NCBI RefSeq assembly: GCF_003573695.1
Contig: NC_039358.1
Coordinates: forward strand, 99,696,117 to 99,760,116
Direction of reading: 5' to 3'
DNA from: Papaver somniferum
Taxonomy: Eukaryota > Streptophyta > Magnoliopsida > Ranunculales > Papaveraceae
DNA: 64,000 bases
The translations under genes were made by a program, and so were the position numbers. Positions within the stretch are counted from its first letter, which is position 1. Each line of letters begins with the position of its first letter. Positions 37,521 to 54,249 of the stretch are shown here, one piece after another. Below the pieces are notes generated by a model. That model saw only the letters and a program-made list of their open reading frames with translations. It was not told the DNA's origin and ran no database searches.

Positions 37521-38632
37521 CTAGAATTTTCCAAAGTTTGCATAAAACATTTCCATAAACAGGGTAGCATCTTTTTTTTCCGGCATCAAACTAAAAGAAC
37601 AGATTTCAGATTGTCTGGTACTACTAAATTCAGCATGTGCAGCTTGCCAAATCCAACCTATTTGGTCAGATTTTGGCCCCCCAGACTCAAGTGCAACATC
37701 TCTCACAGCCCTTGCCATCACTGCCTTATACACCCTCTCTACAGCCCTTGCATCTTCTTCAGGAGGCAAAGTGTCATCATCCGGCAACTCAGGAAGCTGG
37801 GGCTCCTCACCTCGCATAGCACTAGCCTTTACAGATCTGTAGATTTGACCCACAATCCTAGAATCAACTCCAGGAGTTACATGCTCATCTCGAGGAACTT
37901 CAAGTGGATGTGTGACTTCTCCTGCACCAGTCTGAGACACCTCGACCACATCCTGAGCCATCTGCCTGAGAGGGGGAGCAAGAATGAACAAATTGGGAAA
38001 TGTGATCTGACCTGGTTCAGGTGGCATTGTAGCATTAATCCGAATCTGATCCTTGGCATGATCGGGTATTTGAGCAGAAAAGAAGCCCTGCTGAGTCCCC
38101 CCACAGACAATCCGCTCATCATCTACCAATACAATGCCTTCCCTTATCACCCGGCGGCCCTTTGTGGGGTGCAGTGCAAAAATAACCCACCCATCTTTTA
38201 CACCCACAAGTTCCCCATTCTGAATTCGGCCTTGCTCGACATGTTGCGGTGGTCTCCCTCGCCTGGAAGTTGCATACACAGTCCTTTCCCCATGGCCTGC
38301 TCTCCCACCTCTAAAACCAGACACCCTACTACCAGAACCTGCTCTCCCATACATTGCATCAGAAGTATAATGCAATTCATGCATATTATACCCAGAAAAA
38401 CCTTCACTTATCCTTGCAGTTTCAACCTACAAAATTCAATTATCAGGCAGCAAATAACACTCAATTTGACTAAATGCATGGAAGTTAAAACCTCACCAGG
38501 AACTGCTTGATTTACAAAGAATTTTACCTGTTTTATCTGAGGGATTTCAACAGTCTGCCCTATCTGAGGCTCGACTTCGGCAACTCTTTTCTTCTCATGC
38601 TCATCTCTCAGGGGTTGCATATTTGCATCCAT
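37521..38632 (-). CDS. Unrecognised two-exon gene, antisense inside the LINE 5' region
   Basis: Exon 1 is 38632-38528 (35 codons from ATG), the intron is 38527-38427 (101 bp, GT...TTTTGTAG), and exon 2 is 38426-37521 (301 codons plus stop). Phase is kept exactly, giving 336 residues. The N-terminus is charged. Residues about 62-90 are Arg/Gly-rich (GRAGSGSRVSGFRGGRAGHG). Then comes a compact region with WVIFALHPTKGRRVIREG and a Pro/Glu/Asp-rich end. Its codons align with those of a plus-strand open frame, but only the minus-strand product has normal composition; the plus one is full of Cys, His and Trp. I do not recognise the family. It may be a captured host gene piece whose 3' end lies in the LINE, or an old LINE-specific gene. 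No signal peptide or membrane segment is seen. Confidence 0.45.
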
Positions 38633-38639
38633 CTACTCT

Positions 38640-39649
38640 TTGCCTGGAGATTTAAACGAGGAGATTACTCTAGAAATGTTTTTCAACAGAAGGATTACAC
38701 AGGAACTCTCTTTTTCTTTCAGCAGAAACTGATCAAGAAACTGATTAAAATTATCATCTCAGCGGTTTTAATCAATTTAAGAAGAGCAACAACCTCTCAA
38801 TCACAACCGTCAAAAATCATCGGGAGTTACCAGACTTGCAGCATTAACTTCCGGACTTGCAACTTGAGGCGCATGATCAAGCCTACTGGCATTATTATTT
38901 GGCCTACTACAAGCAAAGACCCACCATTGTCTCATGCAAAGCGGCAACAGACACCTGGAAAGAATTCTCCTTCCACGTCAAAGGGCCATATTTTGAGCAA
39001 TTGGATCTGCAACATCCCCACCCGACAAGCCCAGATACAAAAACTACCTCAAATTTTCGACATGATTCATACATTGTTAACCACTCAGATACATGAGTTT
39101 CGAAATGACTCAGACACCATTAACCACTCAAATCCTTCCAGCTGCAAGTACAAGGACCATTTCAACTGCAATATCATAGACCAATTCAAAGACAAACTCT
39201 TCAGCAAAGACAAAGAACAAATCCAACTTGTGTCACCATTTCAAAATTCAGCTAGACATGTCGTTCTCAGTCATTATGAAGAATACACAATTACCATCTA
39301 CTACCCCCAATGGGAAGGACAAGGTAAGACTCTAAACACTTTAAAAATTTTTATTGTCCTTGTATGCAGGTACATGAGCCAGAACCCATTAGTCACGAGA
39401 GCCAGCAACAGCTATCACCAACTGAACTACAAAGTGATGTCCACACCAACAGATCAGTCTTATCAAAACCAGTTTGGACTAACTTGAGTACAACCCACAT
39501 TATGTTCCAAGACCAACATTACTGACATTGCAAGAATCATTTTCAAATTAAAGCTTGGGTGGATGCCCCACACTACCAGCTGGCCCTGCCTTGTTAGAAC
39601 ACACTTTGGTAAATATACCTACTGGTTCTTATTCGTTTACTACCCACAA
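38640..39649 (+). other. LINE 5' region between antisense ORF and ORF1
   Basis: Two overlapping plus-strand frames are open here (38507-39487 and 38857-39096). The second includes LEAHDQAYWHYYLAYY, which looks protein-like, but neither has a recognisable domain. No gene is called. Confidence 0.4.
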
Positions 39650-41317
39650 ATGGCTTCCTCATCAAATCCCTCCAACCCAACCATTGAAATTCTTGTTGAT
39701 CAGATGAACAAAACCCTCAATATGCCTGAAGTAGCTTTATCCTAAGGTTTTCTTAAACCCTGACAACATTAGAGCCAAGCAACCTTTAGATTGGAAATGG
39801 TTTTATTGGAAAACTCTGCAGCAATATCTGTTATGAAACATCCAGAATCAGTACATTCATCAACAACAACTGGGAATTTAATGGTAGAGTTGAACTGATA
39901 TTTGGAATAAAGAAGGAATTTTTCATCCTCAGACTCACTCATGAAGATGATTACTCAACACTGAGGAATGGAGGCACCAGAGGAGTTTTTGACAAGCTTA
40001 TGGTTCTTGTTGGTCCCCCTTGGAGGTCCAGACTTAATTCATGAAGAACAATTTACTAAGGTAATGGTTTGGCTGCTCATCAAAAGAATCCCATCTCACA
40101 TCATACCAGATATCAAAAATATTCTACAACCTGTTGGAGTTTTTCAAACTGCCAAGAAACCTTATGGAAGAGACAGATTTGAAAAAAATTTAGAAGTTAA
40201 ACTTACCATTGATGTTACCAGACCCTTGAAGTTTGGTATTGAAGCTTTTGAAACCCCAACTATCTCTCATTGGCTGGAGTTTTCTTATGCTCTCAATGGT
40301 ATCAAATTCTGCAAAGTTTGTAGAATATTAGATCATCCATCCCCACCCTGCCCCATCCCACCCATACATTCAAAATCCCACTACTCAAATCACAAAAGCC
40401 TGCAAACACCTCAATCCCTCCCACCACCCCAAAATGCCTACCAAAAATCCGTTCAAGAAGGAAGAAATGTCATTCATAGAGGATACTCTGATGCTGATGC
40501 TGCTCAAGACTTTGAAATCAATATGAGGAATGCAAAACAGAAAGAATTGGAAAAACCAATTTCCAAGCTTGCCCCCTCATCTTCAAAACACCTCACTTTT
40601 GGATCCTCTGCTAGAGCTGATCCCAACTCCCCACACCCGGATGTCATTGCCAGCCAAATAAGGCACAGAAAACTTGAGCTCTCAAAGAAAATCTCCATCA
40701 ACTACAGGAATCACCAAGCTAAAACAAAGATCAAGGAAGCAACTAGATCTAAAAATCCTTCAAACACTAATACCAACCAATCTATGGACACGAATGGCAT
40801 CTTTCCAATCACCCATCCCCATACCACCATAACTCTAGCTCAAATCAAGGAAAGAATGGATGCTGAAACTGTCCAGTTCAAAAAGAAGGCCTGGAAAGCT
40901 AGAAAGACAATTCACGTCTTCACTGAGGAAGATTCTCCCTCTGATAATGACAATATTAAGGATTTGGACAAGCAGAAAGTCATGCCAAAAAGGAAACAAT
41001 CAACTCAGGGTGCAGAGACTATGGAAACCAATGAAACTGACAACAGCAAAAGACTCAAAGAATTCCCAGAAAACTATGTTGAACCTCTGGCTTCAAGCTT
41101 TCCTCTTATGACTAATGGTGCTTTTGGCTCATCAACACCAACCCCTGAGGTAATTTCCTTCTCAATCTTCTATCTTAGATTAAACTGCAACCAACATTTT
41201 ATTTCCTCATACTGTTACATCATAAGCTACTATGATCCTATAGCTAGGAGACCAACCTCTAAATACCCCCTTGTATCCTATTTTTGGCAATTCTTTACTT
41301 CTATAGCCTGGGACTGC
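39650..41317 (+). pseudogene. LINE ORF1 (DUF4283-like, CCHC zinc knuckle), frameshifted
   Basis: ATG at 39650 (MASSSNPSNPTIEILVDQ). The frame is broken near 39740 and again between 39870 and 39990, where a neighbouring frame has FINNNWEFNGRVELIFGIKK, typical of the DUF4283 half. From 39968 one frame is open: LKFGIEAFETPTISHWLEFS, then the zinc knuckle CKVCRILDHPSPPC (about 40310-40351, all four ligands present), then a Lys/Ser/Pro-rich tail with nuclear-localisation-like clusters (MPKRKQ). ORF1 proteins of plant L1 elements bind the element RNA. The frame runs on into ORF2 without a stop until 41318. Confidence 0.8.
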
Positions 41318-44300
41318 TAAGGTCTAGGGAAAAAATATACTAAGAATTATCTTATTGATATGCTGACCAAATTTAATCCTGATATCTGTTTCATATCTGA
41401 AACCAAACAGAAACATGGTAAACTTTTAAATTCTATGAAACAGCTTAATATCCAAAAAATTTGGCATGTTAATCCTGGTGGGGCTAGTGGTACAGTTGGT
41501 GGAATAGTAATGATATGGAAGAACAATATTGATGTTGAGATTCTAGACTGCTCTCTTAACCATATCAATGCCAAAATACGGCCTACTAGTGGCCCTCCCT
41601 GGCTCTTCACTGGTTATTATGGTAATTCTAATAATACTCAGTGTAAACTAAATTCCTGGAAAGTTTTGGAGTATACTACTTCCAAGAACTCCCTCCCTTG
41701 GTTGGTTATTGGTGATTTCAACTTTATTTTACATGATTTTGAAAAATATAGTACCCAACCACTGGACATTGCTGAAGCTAACATTTTTAGCAACAAGATT
41801 ATTGATCTGGATCTAAATGATTTAGGAAGCGCTGGCTGCCCTTTCACTTGGACAAATAAGAGAAGTGGGAATGCTCTCACTGAGCAGAGATTGGATAGAG
41901 GATTAGCCAATGAGTCATGGATCCTCCTATATCCAAATTCTACTATCACTAATCTGTTAGCTATTGGATCTGATCACCATCCCATCTTACTTAACACTAA
42001 TCCGCACTGGAATACTGGTAAAATCCCTTTCAAGTTCTTTGGTCCTTGGCTAGACCATAAGGATTGTAAGGATATCATTTTTGAATGTTGGCAGAAGAAC
42101 TTATCTGGTTCTGGCGCTTTTCTAATCGCTAGAAAACTCAAAGAGGTCAAACTGAAACTCAAAACCTGGAACAAAGAAGTTTATGGCAACATAAAGACAA
42201 ATATTGAAGAATGTAAGCAACATCTGCATTGGCTACAAGAAAACTTCTTCAATCAGGACAGAAGTAAGACATTACAAACTGCAATGAAAGTTCTCAGAGA
42301 ATGGCAAGACATTGAAGAAAAATTTTGGAAAATCAAAAGCAGAGACCAATATATCAAATTTGGAGATAAGAATACAAGTTACTTCCACAGAACTACAAAA
42401 AGCAGATTAAGGAGGAACAAGATAGATACCATCCAAGATAATTCTGGAAACTGGATTGAAAACTACCAAGACATAAAGCAATGCTTCACCAACCACTTCT
42501 CAAAAATGGCTACTTCAGAATCCCCTTCTATGAATACTGAAATTCTTAACCTCATTCCTACAGTCATTACCACTGAAGATAACAAAAATCTCAATAGAAA
42601 CCCTGAAGATAGTGAGGTCAAAGCTATTCTCTTCAGCATGTCCAAAGATAAAGCTCCAGGACCAGATGGCTTCCCACCTAACTTCTTCCAATCAAATTGG
42701 GACATTATAGGAGAGGACCTAGTTAAAATGGTCCAACATTTCTTCAAGTCAGGATACCTTCTCAAAGAAATGAACTCAACCTTCATATCCTTGATACCCA
42801 AAATTGATAACCCTACAAGTCCCAGCCATTTCAGACCCATTAGCCTCTGTAACACCACTTACAAAATCATATCCAAACTGCTAGCCCAAAGAATGAAACC
42901 ATACCTCAACAAAATCATATCTCCCTACCAATCTGCTTTCATACCAGGAAGACAAATAGCTGATAATATAGCCATTGCCCATGAAATTATTCACCACATG
43001 AGAACCAGAAGAGGTATTAAAGGCAACAAAGGAAGTATGGGGATCAAGATTTATATGGCTAAAGCTTTTGACAGAGTGGACTGGAAGTTCCTGCATACAA
43101 TTATGGCCAAAATTGGCTTCAACTCTGAATGGAGTAACAAGATTATGCAATGCATATCCACTACTTCCAGTGTTGTCCTTCTAAATGGCTCCCCTAACAA
43201 ATTCTTCAACCCTACTAGAGGACTCAGGCAAGGAGACCCCCTGTCTCCTTACCTGTTTCTTTTATGCATGGAGGCTCTATCCAGAACCTTATCTCATGCT
43301 GAAGAGTTGGGTCTCATCTCTGGAGTAAAAATTTGTAGAAATTCCCCATCCATAAATCATCTCCTCTTTGCTGATGATTGTATGGTTTTCTGTAAGGCAA
43401 ACACTATTGAAGCACAAAATCTCAAGGATGTCCTCAACATTTTTGGAGATACTTCTGGCCAACTCATCAACTTCAGCAAATCAGGAGTTTTTTTCAGCAA
43501 GGACACTGATCCAGCTCATATGCCTATTATCTGCAAGATGCTTGGAGTTCAAATTCTACCTACAAATGACAAGTATCTAGGCTCTCCTTTATTTACCCAT
43601 AGAAGCAAGATCCAATCTTTCAAACCAGGAGTGGATAAGATGAAGAGAAACCTGTCTAGCTGGAAGAATTCCCCACTGAACCCAGCTGGAAGAGCAGTTA
43701 TAATAAAATCTGTCACCTCCACATCGAGCATCTATCAAATGAACTGTTTCAGAATCCCAAAGCAAACCTGTCAAGATATGAACAAACTGCAAAGAGATTT
43801 CTTTTGGGGAAAGAACCTGGAAAACCCCACAGGCTACTACCCAAAAGCCTGGACAGCCATTTGCAAACCTAAGGAGCTTGGTGGATTAGGTTTTATGAAT
43901 ATGGAGCTTTTTAACAGTGCCATGATAACAAAAATAGGATGGAGATTGGAGCAGGACAAGGATTCTCTCTGGTACCAGCTGATGGATGCCAAATATTTAT
44001 TGGGAAGAAATGTTCTCAGCATGAACACCAAAGCTAAAGATGGAGACTCCTGGATGCGGAAAGGGGTTTTAGAGGGTATTCAGAACATTCAGCAACACTG
44101 CGAATGGAGAATAGGAAATGGCAACACAATAAAAATTTGGGAGGACTTTTGGATACCTTCTTCAACTGACAAACTCATCAAACCTGCTAACTGCCCCAAT
44201 GGTATCCAACTGCTAGCTCACCTAATGACAGATCAAACGGAATGGAATAGTCATCTCATTCAGCAAATCTTTAGCCCTGACACTGCTCAAGTTATCACTA

Positions 44301-45240
44301 ATCTTGATATTCACCCCAGAGAAGAAGACAGTATTCACTGGAAACTCAACAGCACATGAAAATTCTATGTTAAAGCTTTATACAAAGCCAAAATAGAGAA
44401 TCTCTATAGAAATGATCAAACAACAAGAGACTGGAGAGCTATATGGAACTTGGAAGTGGCACCAGCTGTCAAAATTTTCCTCTGGAAATGTGCTCATGAA
44501 ATTCTGCCAACTAATGTCAAAACTGCAAGCATTCTCCACTATATTGATCCCATATGCAAATTATGCAACAGTGGGGAGGAATCTATGACACACCTGTTCC
44601 TCAACTGCCCTGCTGCCACTGAAGTCTGGCAGCAAATGTTAGGTGGAAATCATGGCTTATTTGATCACCATACTGTTTTCATTGACTGGTTTAATGACTG
44701 GTTTCACAATGCGAACATCAGTCATAATGTCTGCATTTATGCTACCACTTGTTGGTTCATTTGGAAGGCTAGATGTGATCTAGTTTTCCAAAACATCTCT
44801 CCTAATGCTAAGAATACTACTCTCAGCATTCAACAACATCTATGTGATCATAACAGACTTCACAAGTTACATTGCCATGCCTTGAATACTCAGGGGCATA
44901 TCATTGAGAATGAATCCCATATAGCTACTCCTGGAACTATTGTTGGGGTCCAACAACACAAGCAGAGCTTTGATTTCTTAATCAAAATCTGTACTATTCA
45001 TGATCCCAACACTTATCAATTTTTCTCTACACTAACTATCACCGATTTTGCAGGAAACTATGTTGATAACAGAGGACACGCATGACAGTGAGGAGCAGAA
45101 AGAGCCACAGGAGGAGCAGACTTAGCCTTTCAATGGGCAGAGGAAAAGCAGCACATGAACATAGAAATACATGCTGAAACAAGTGAAATCCTGGAGCACT
45201 TCAACACTCTCTACATCCAAGCAATCAAAGGAAGATTCAG
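41300..45240 (+). pseudogene. LINE ORF2: endonuclease and reverse transcriptase, three disabling changes
   Basis: The APE-type endonuclease starts before 41318, with WDC then a TAA where WNCQGLG is expected. It continues with ICFISETKQ, WLVIGDFNFIL, RLDRGLAN and GSDHHPIL, so the catalytic Glu, Asp and His are present. The reverse transcriptase has KAPGPDGFPPNFFQ, FRPISLCNTTYKIISK, PGRQIADNI, motif A as IYMAKAFDRVDW (Tyr at 43052-43054 where Asp is required), TRGLRQGDPLSPYLF and the intact FADD box (43367-43378). A TGA at 44357-44359 replaces a Gly codon, after which the frame goes on with KFYVKALYKA and a zf-RVT-like domain (CKLCNSGEESMTHLFLNC). After 45085 an RNase H-like tail is broken. Reverse transcription would fail even with readthrough. 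Confidence 0.93.
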
Positions 45241-45486
45241 TAGAAACTACCACAAGGAAAAACAGACATCGAATGAAGAATCCCTATTACATATCAAACC
45301 TGTAACTTTTGTTTTATTGGGTCTTAAACTGTTACATAGAACCCAAAATCTCCAAGCTTTGAATTTGGTTATAACTTGTAAGAACCTTAGCAATGGGTTT
45401 AATGTTTGTCTAAACAATGACCACATTTGCAATATTAGCAATCCTAGTCCTTAGGTTCCGCCTAAGTTTTCTTAAAAAAGAAAAAA

Positions 45487-45502
45487 GGATCCGACTCTTT
45501 TC
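45487..45502. repeat. Right target-site duplication of the LINE
   Basis: 'ggatccgactcttttc' directly after the A-rich LINE end. Confidence 0.85.
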
Positions 45503-45826
45503 TTTTTTTCCTGTTTTTTTTGTTTAAACAACTAGAGTAGGATAAAAAGAGAAATGCCTTTGGCGGCATATAGCAAGTGTCATTAAACAAGAATCGAAGT
45601 GGGCTCTCAAGGCGACAGCAGTGTCTATGTTAGAATAGATTGTTTATAATAATGTACTGTATAAATGAATTTTATAATGCGGCAACCCTGATCCTCTGTC
45701 TCACAATTGTTTGTATATTATCTGTAGCCCTTGTTCACAAGGCAAGGAAGACGTGTAACTAGTCTCTACCTAAAATTACATAGTATAGAAAACACCACGA
45801 TACATTACCGACTATAATATTGCTAA
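45503..45826. other. Intergenic, no gene seen
   Basis: AT-rich sequence with no ORF or repeat that I can name. It ends in 'tattgctaa', the left TSD of the next element. Confidence 0.5.
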
Positions 45827-46434
45827 GGGACATTTTATAAAGTACCCTTGGTTTGAAATGTACACTTCAAAAGTATTCCCGTTTTTTATAAATTTTTTAA
45901 AGTATTCCGTTTTATTTAAAAGGCAAATTTCATCCAGTTAAGTGCTATGCGGCAATTATCTTTCCAATTAAAAGTCTTATTTACCCCTGAACTACGTTTC
46001 CTTGGTAGAGAGGATAAATGATTCGACGATCCTGAAAGAGGGTGTAACGATCCCGAATTGCGCTCGACGAACCTGAAAGTGGTGTAACGATCCTGAACCG
46101 GGCTCGACTAACCGGAAAAAATATTGTAGAAGATTGATTCTCCACCAACCAAAAACCCCAGGACACTTGGGAATGATGAACCCTTTCAGGGAATGATTAA
46201 ACGAACCTGAAAATGATGACACGATCCTGAACCGAGCTCAACAAATTGGAAAAATGATGTAGAAGGTAAACGTACTAACAAGTAAAGGATAAAGAAGTAA
46301 ACATTAAAGAAAGTAAACTAGTATTGACTAACTAGGATGGAAAACTAAACAGTTGGGACACTTTAGAAAATTTATAAAAAACGGGTAATAAAAAAAACGA
46401 GGTCAATTAAACGGGATACTTTATAAATTCTCCT
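45827..46434. mobile_element. Mutator-like MITE, 608 bp
   Basis: Imperfect terminal inverted repeats: left GGGACATTTTATAAAGTACC, right (complement) AGGAGAATTTATAAAGTATC. The 9-bp target duplicates are 'tattgctaa' (45818-45826) and 'tattactaa' (46435-46443), 8 of 9 alike. There is no transposase. Inside, 46021-46105 and 46201-46240 carry degenerate units of about 40 bp ('cgaacctgaaa...cgatcctgaaccg'). Confidence 0.7.
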
Positions 46435-46440
46435 TATTAC

Positions 46441-46539
46441 TAATGGGGGCGCCAGATTATTGGGTAGGATACCGATGAATTTCTAGTTTGTCCTACATGG
46501 ATAATGGTGCCCTTCCCAATGATCTGGCACCGCCCATTA
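46441..46539. repeat. Foldback of 99 bp
   Basis: Arms 46441-46468 and 46512-46539 are inverted copies (about 23 of 28 bases), starting taatggg and ending cccatta, around a 43-bp loop. It could be a miniature foldback element or a small-RNA hairpin. Confidence 0.55.
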
Positions 46540-47503
46540 ACAGCCATGTACAAACTATTTGGCTCAGTTAAGCAAATCACTTGAGGAACTAAGAGGAGGA
46601 TGGTAGATATGAAATCACATGTCAACAAAACGTGCGACCCATGTGCCGAACACAGGCATACAGTTGAAAGAGTGGGTCTAAATGCTACAATTTTTCGGAG
46701 GAATCCTGGCTACTTCAACTGCTGCCCCCAAATTCTTGTAAATTTGGAACAATTGCTGCATTGTTTCTATATCTTATTTGTAGCCCCATCTACTCTCATA
46801 TAAGGTAGGTAGGGTTCACTGCTCCTGTAATGTTCTACTTCGCTTAATGCAAGATTCGGTTCTCTCTCTGGTTTGTTAGAAAGATCAAGAACATGGCAAC
46901 CCGTAGAGACACAAACTTGAATTTAGGACAAGTCACTAACCGTCCTAGCGATTGGCTAGGGTTTCATCACAATCATACACAATTGAAGAGATCCTAGAAA
47001 TAATTGGTGTATCCAGATTGCCACACCACTCTGCTTCTCCTTCCTGCAGGGGTATTTGAGCTTAAAGTAGGCTCCGTTAGTTGTCAAAACTTTTATGGGA
47101 TATCTCCAAGAAATTAAGAATAAGTTGTCAAAACTTCACCGAGTAAGATGTGAAAGGTGCCACTTTAAGTGGTTAATGCTGATGACTGATGAGGAATGCA
47201 GTTGAACAAATAAAACAAGATGCATTTATGATCAGATGAACCCAGGAAGTAAGTAGATTTCATCAGAAACTTGATCTTCTAAATACCATTCGCAAAAGTC
47301 ATACAATGTTACAAGCTCTTGTGAATAATTTGATGATTGTTGGGCGAAGCATATACAAAAGTTTTAAGAAAATTAAACATCTATCTAAAATTGATATTGA
47401 TACGAGTCATATGACAAAATTGCATCCAACAAAAAGGAAGATGAACAAAGGCTTAAAATGAGTGTGATTCTGTTTAAAACAATGGTGTACCTAAGCTTTC
47501 GAT
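46540..47503. other. Intergenic, 3' side of the prolyl-tRNA synthetase gene
   Basis: No gene recognised. One plus-strand stretch (about 47250-47458) is open for 70 codons without an ATG at its start (LDLLNTIRKSHTMLQALVNN) and may be an exon relic. Confidence 0.4.
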
Positions 47504-52860
<5,357 letters not shown>

Positions 52861-54249
52861 AGTGTACTTGTGATTACTAAAAATTGATAGAGCTAGGTGA
52901 TTTGATTCTCATCTCTAAGCCGTTTAACTAGTGGTGGTGATGACCTTCATGGATGGTGGGTTGTGGTGGTCGTGATACCAAGGAGAAGAAAAGGAGAAGA
53001 AAATATGTTTTATCCAGTGATTTTTTGTCGTGAATCGTGATTATTAGGTTATTATAACTCAGTGGTACGAAAGATGAATCGTCCCTTACGCCAAGCACTA
53101 TGGCACACTATTTCCTATCCCTATTCCCTATCAGTAGAGACGGGGGTCTTTTCGCAACTTCACAGTGGTATGCTTTTATCCTTTCTTTACACTGCACGGA
53201 ATTTCGGTGCAAATAGTGCCAAACGGACTCGTTGATTTGACCAATACGGAAAGTATCCGTGTCATTTGTCATTTCTTCTTCTTCATTCTTTTTTCCTCTC
53301 TCAAACATTTTCATCCCCTTTTGTTTTTCATCGTGATTCCGTGTGGTTCATTGGTTGAAATTAAAAGGGTTTGATTATTACTCTAAGGTGAACCAATTTC
53401 GTTCTTCATTTTCGAATTCCATCAACAAAATCATCAAAAGTGAGTGATCCTAATATTAGGGTTTAAAGTTAACTTAATTTTGATTTTGATGAAATTGTTG
53501 ATATTAGGTTGGTTAGGTATGTAATATGTAATTCAATAACAAAATTAAAACATAGATTTAGTGAAAAATTCATGATTTTTCTTTTTTTTGAAGGATTAAA
53601 ATTACATAATGTTCAATTGCATCCATAAATCGAAATATATGATTAGTACAATAATTTTGACCGAAAGAATTCAAAAACATAATTCTGCACCAAATATATA
53701 AACCGATAGGGGAATTGAAATCTTCTAATGGTTTATCACCATTTTGTTGGATACTCTCCAAGGAGATATGATTCTTCCATAAAAGAAGTAATATGCCCAA
53801 ATTCCACATCGAATTATGTAATCTCTGATCATCAAGTCTGTAATCGGTTGGATGAAATATTGGTTGAAATCGAAGACTCTCCTGGAGGTATGAGAAATCG
53901 AAATGGCATATACTTTCCATACGTATGAGAATTAAAAGAAATAATATAAACATAATGAACATTGCTATAATGCAATTTTATTTATTCAAAACATAAAAAG
54001 AAAACTAAACAACTCTACCCGAATCTTAACAAAATCAAGATCCGGGTAGAAATAGGAAAGTAAATTTAAGAGGATATTAGTGTAGAAGATGAAAAATCCA
54101 TGATTATTACTTGTTGTGTGATGTATCACTTGATTTATGTTCACTAAAATGTTTATAATTTACCATTGTATTGATGTTTAATGTTGATTTACTTGTATTT
54201 GTGTATGGTATATAGAAACTAAAATTATAATTGTTGTTTTGAGAGGTAC
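52861..54249. other. Intergenic, no gene seen
   Basis: Probable promoter side of the prolyl-tRNA synthetase gene. 53102-53223 begins GGCACACTATTTCC and ends GGTGCAAATAGTGCC, a weak inverted pair that might be a small Tourist-like relic. The minus-strand open frame 53962-53570 has no recognisable domain. Confidence 0.4.

Larger units (their letters stand above)
36507..45486 (+). mobile_element. Full-length L1-type LINE, inactivated
   Basis: Between 16-bp target duplications and ending in 'aaaaaagaaaaaa'. A C/T-rich 5' UTR (36535-36680) is followed by about 2.9 kb that is unusual for a plant LINE and includes an antisense ORF, then ORF1 (from 39650) and ORF2 (endonuclease, RT, zinc-knuckle-type C-terminus). 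At 8980 bp it is longer than most plant L1 elements that I know of. ORF1 is frameshifted and ORF2 has two nonsense codons and a catalytic substitution, so it cannot move by itself. Confidence 0.93.

Noticed and set aside
36726..38510. Plus-strand open frame of 594 codons in the LINE 5' region
   Set aside because: Its second half is codon-aligned with the minus-strand exon and has an odd Cys/His/Trp/Ser-rich composition. The first half is low-complexity Thr/Ile/Asn. No domain is visible.
53102..53223. Possible Tourist-like MITE between GGCAC... inverted ends
   Set aside because: Only about ten bases pair and no target duplication is evident.
53570..53962. 130-codon minus-strand frame
   Set aside because: No recognisable domain, hydrophobic and His/Asn-rich chance composition, no splice context.
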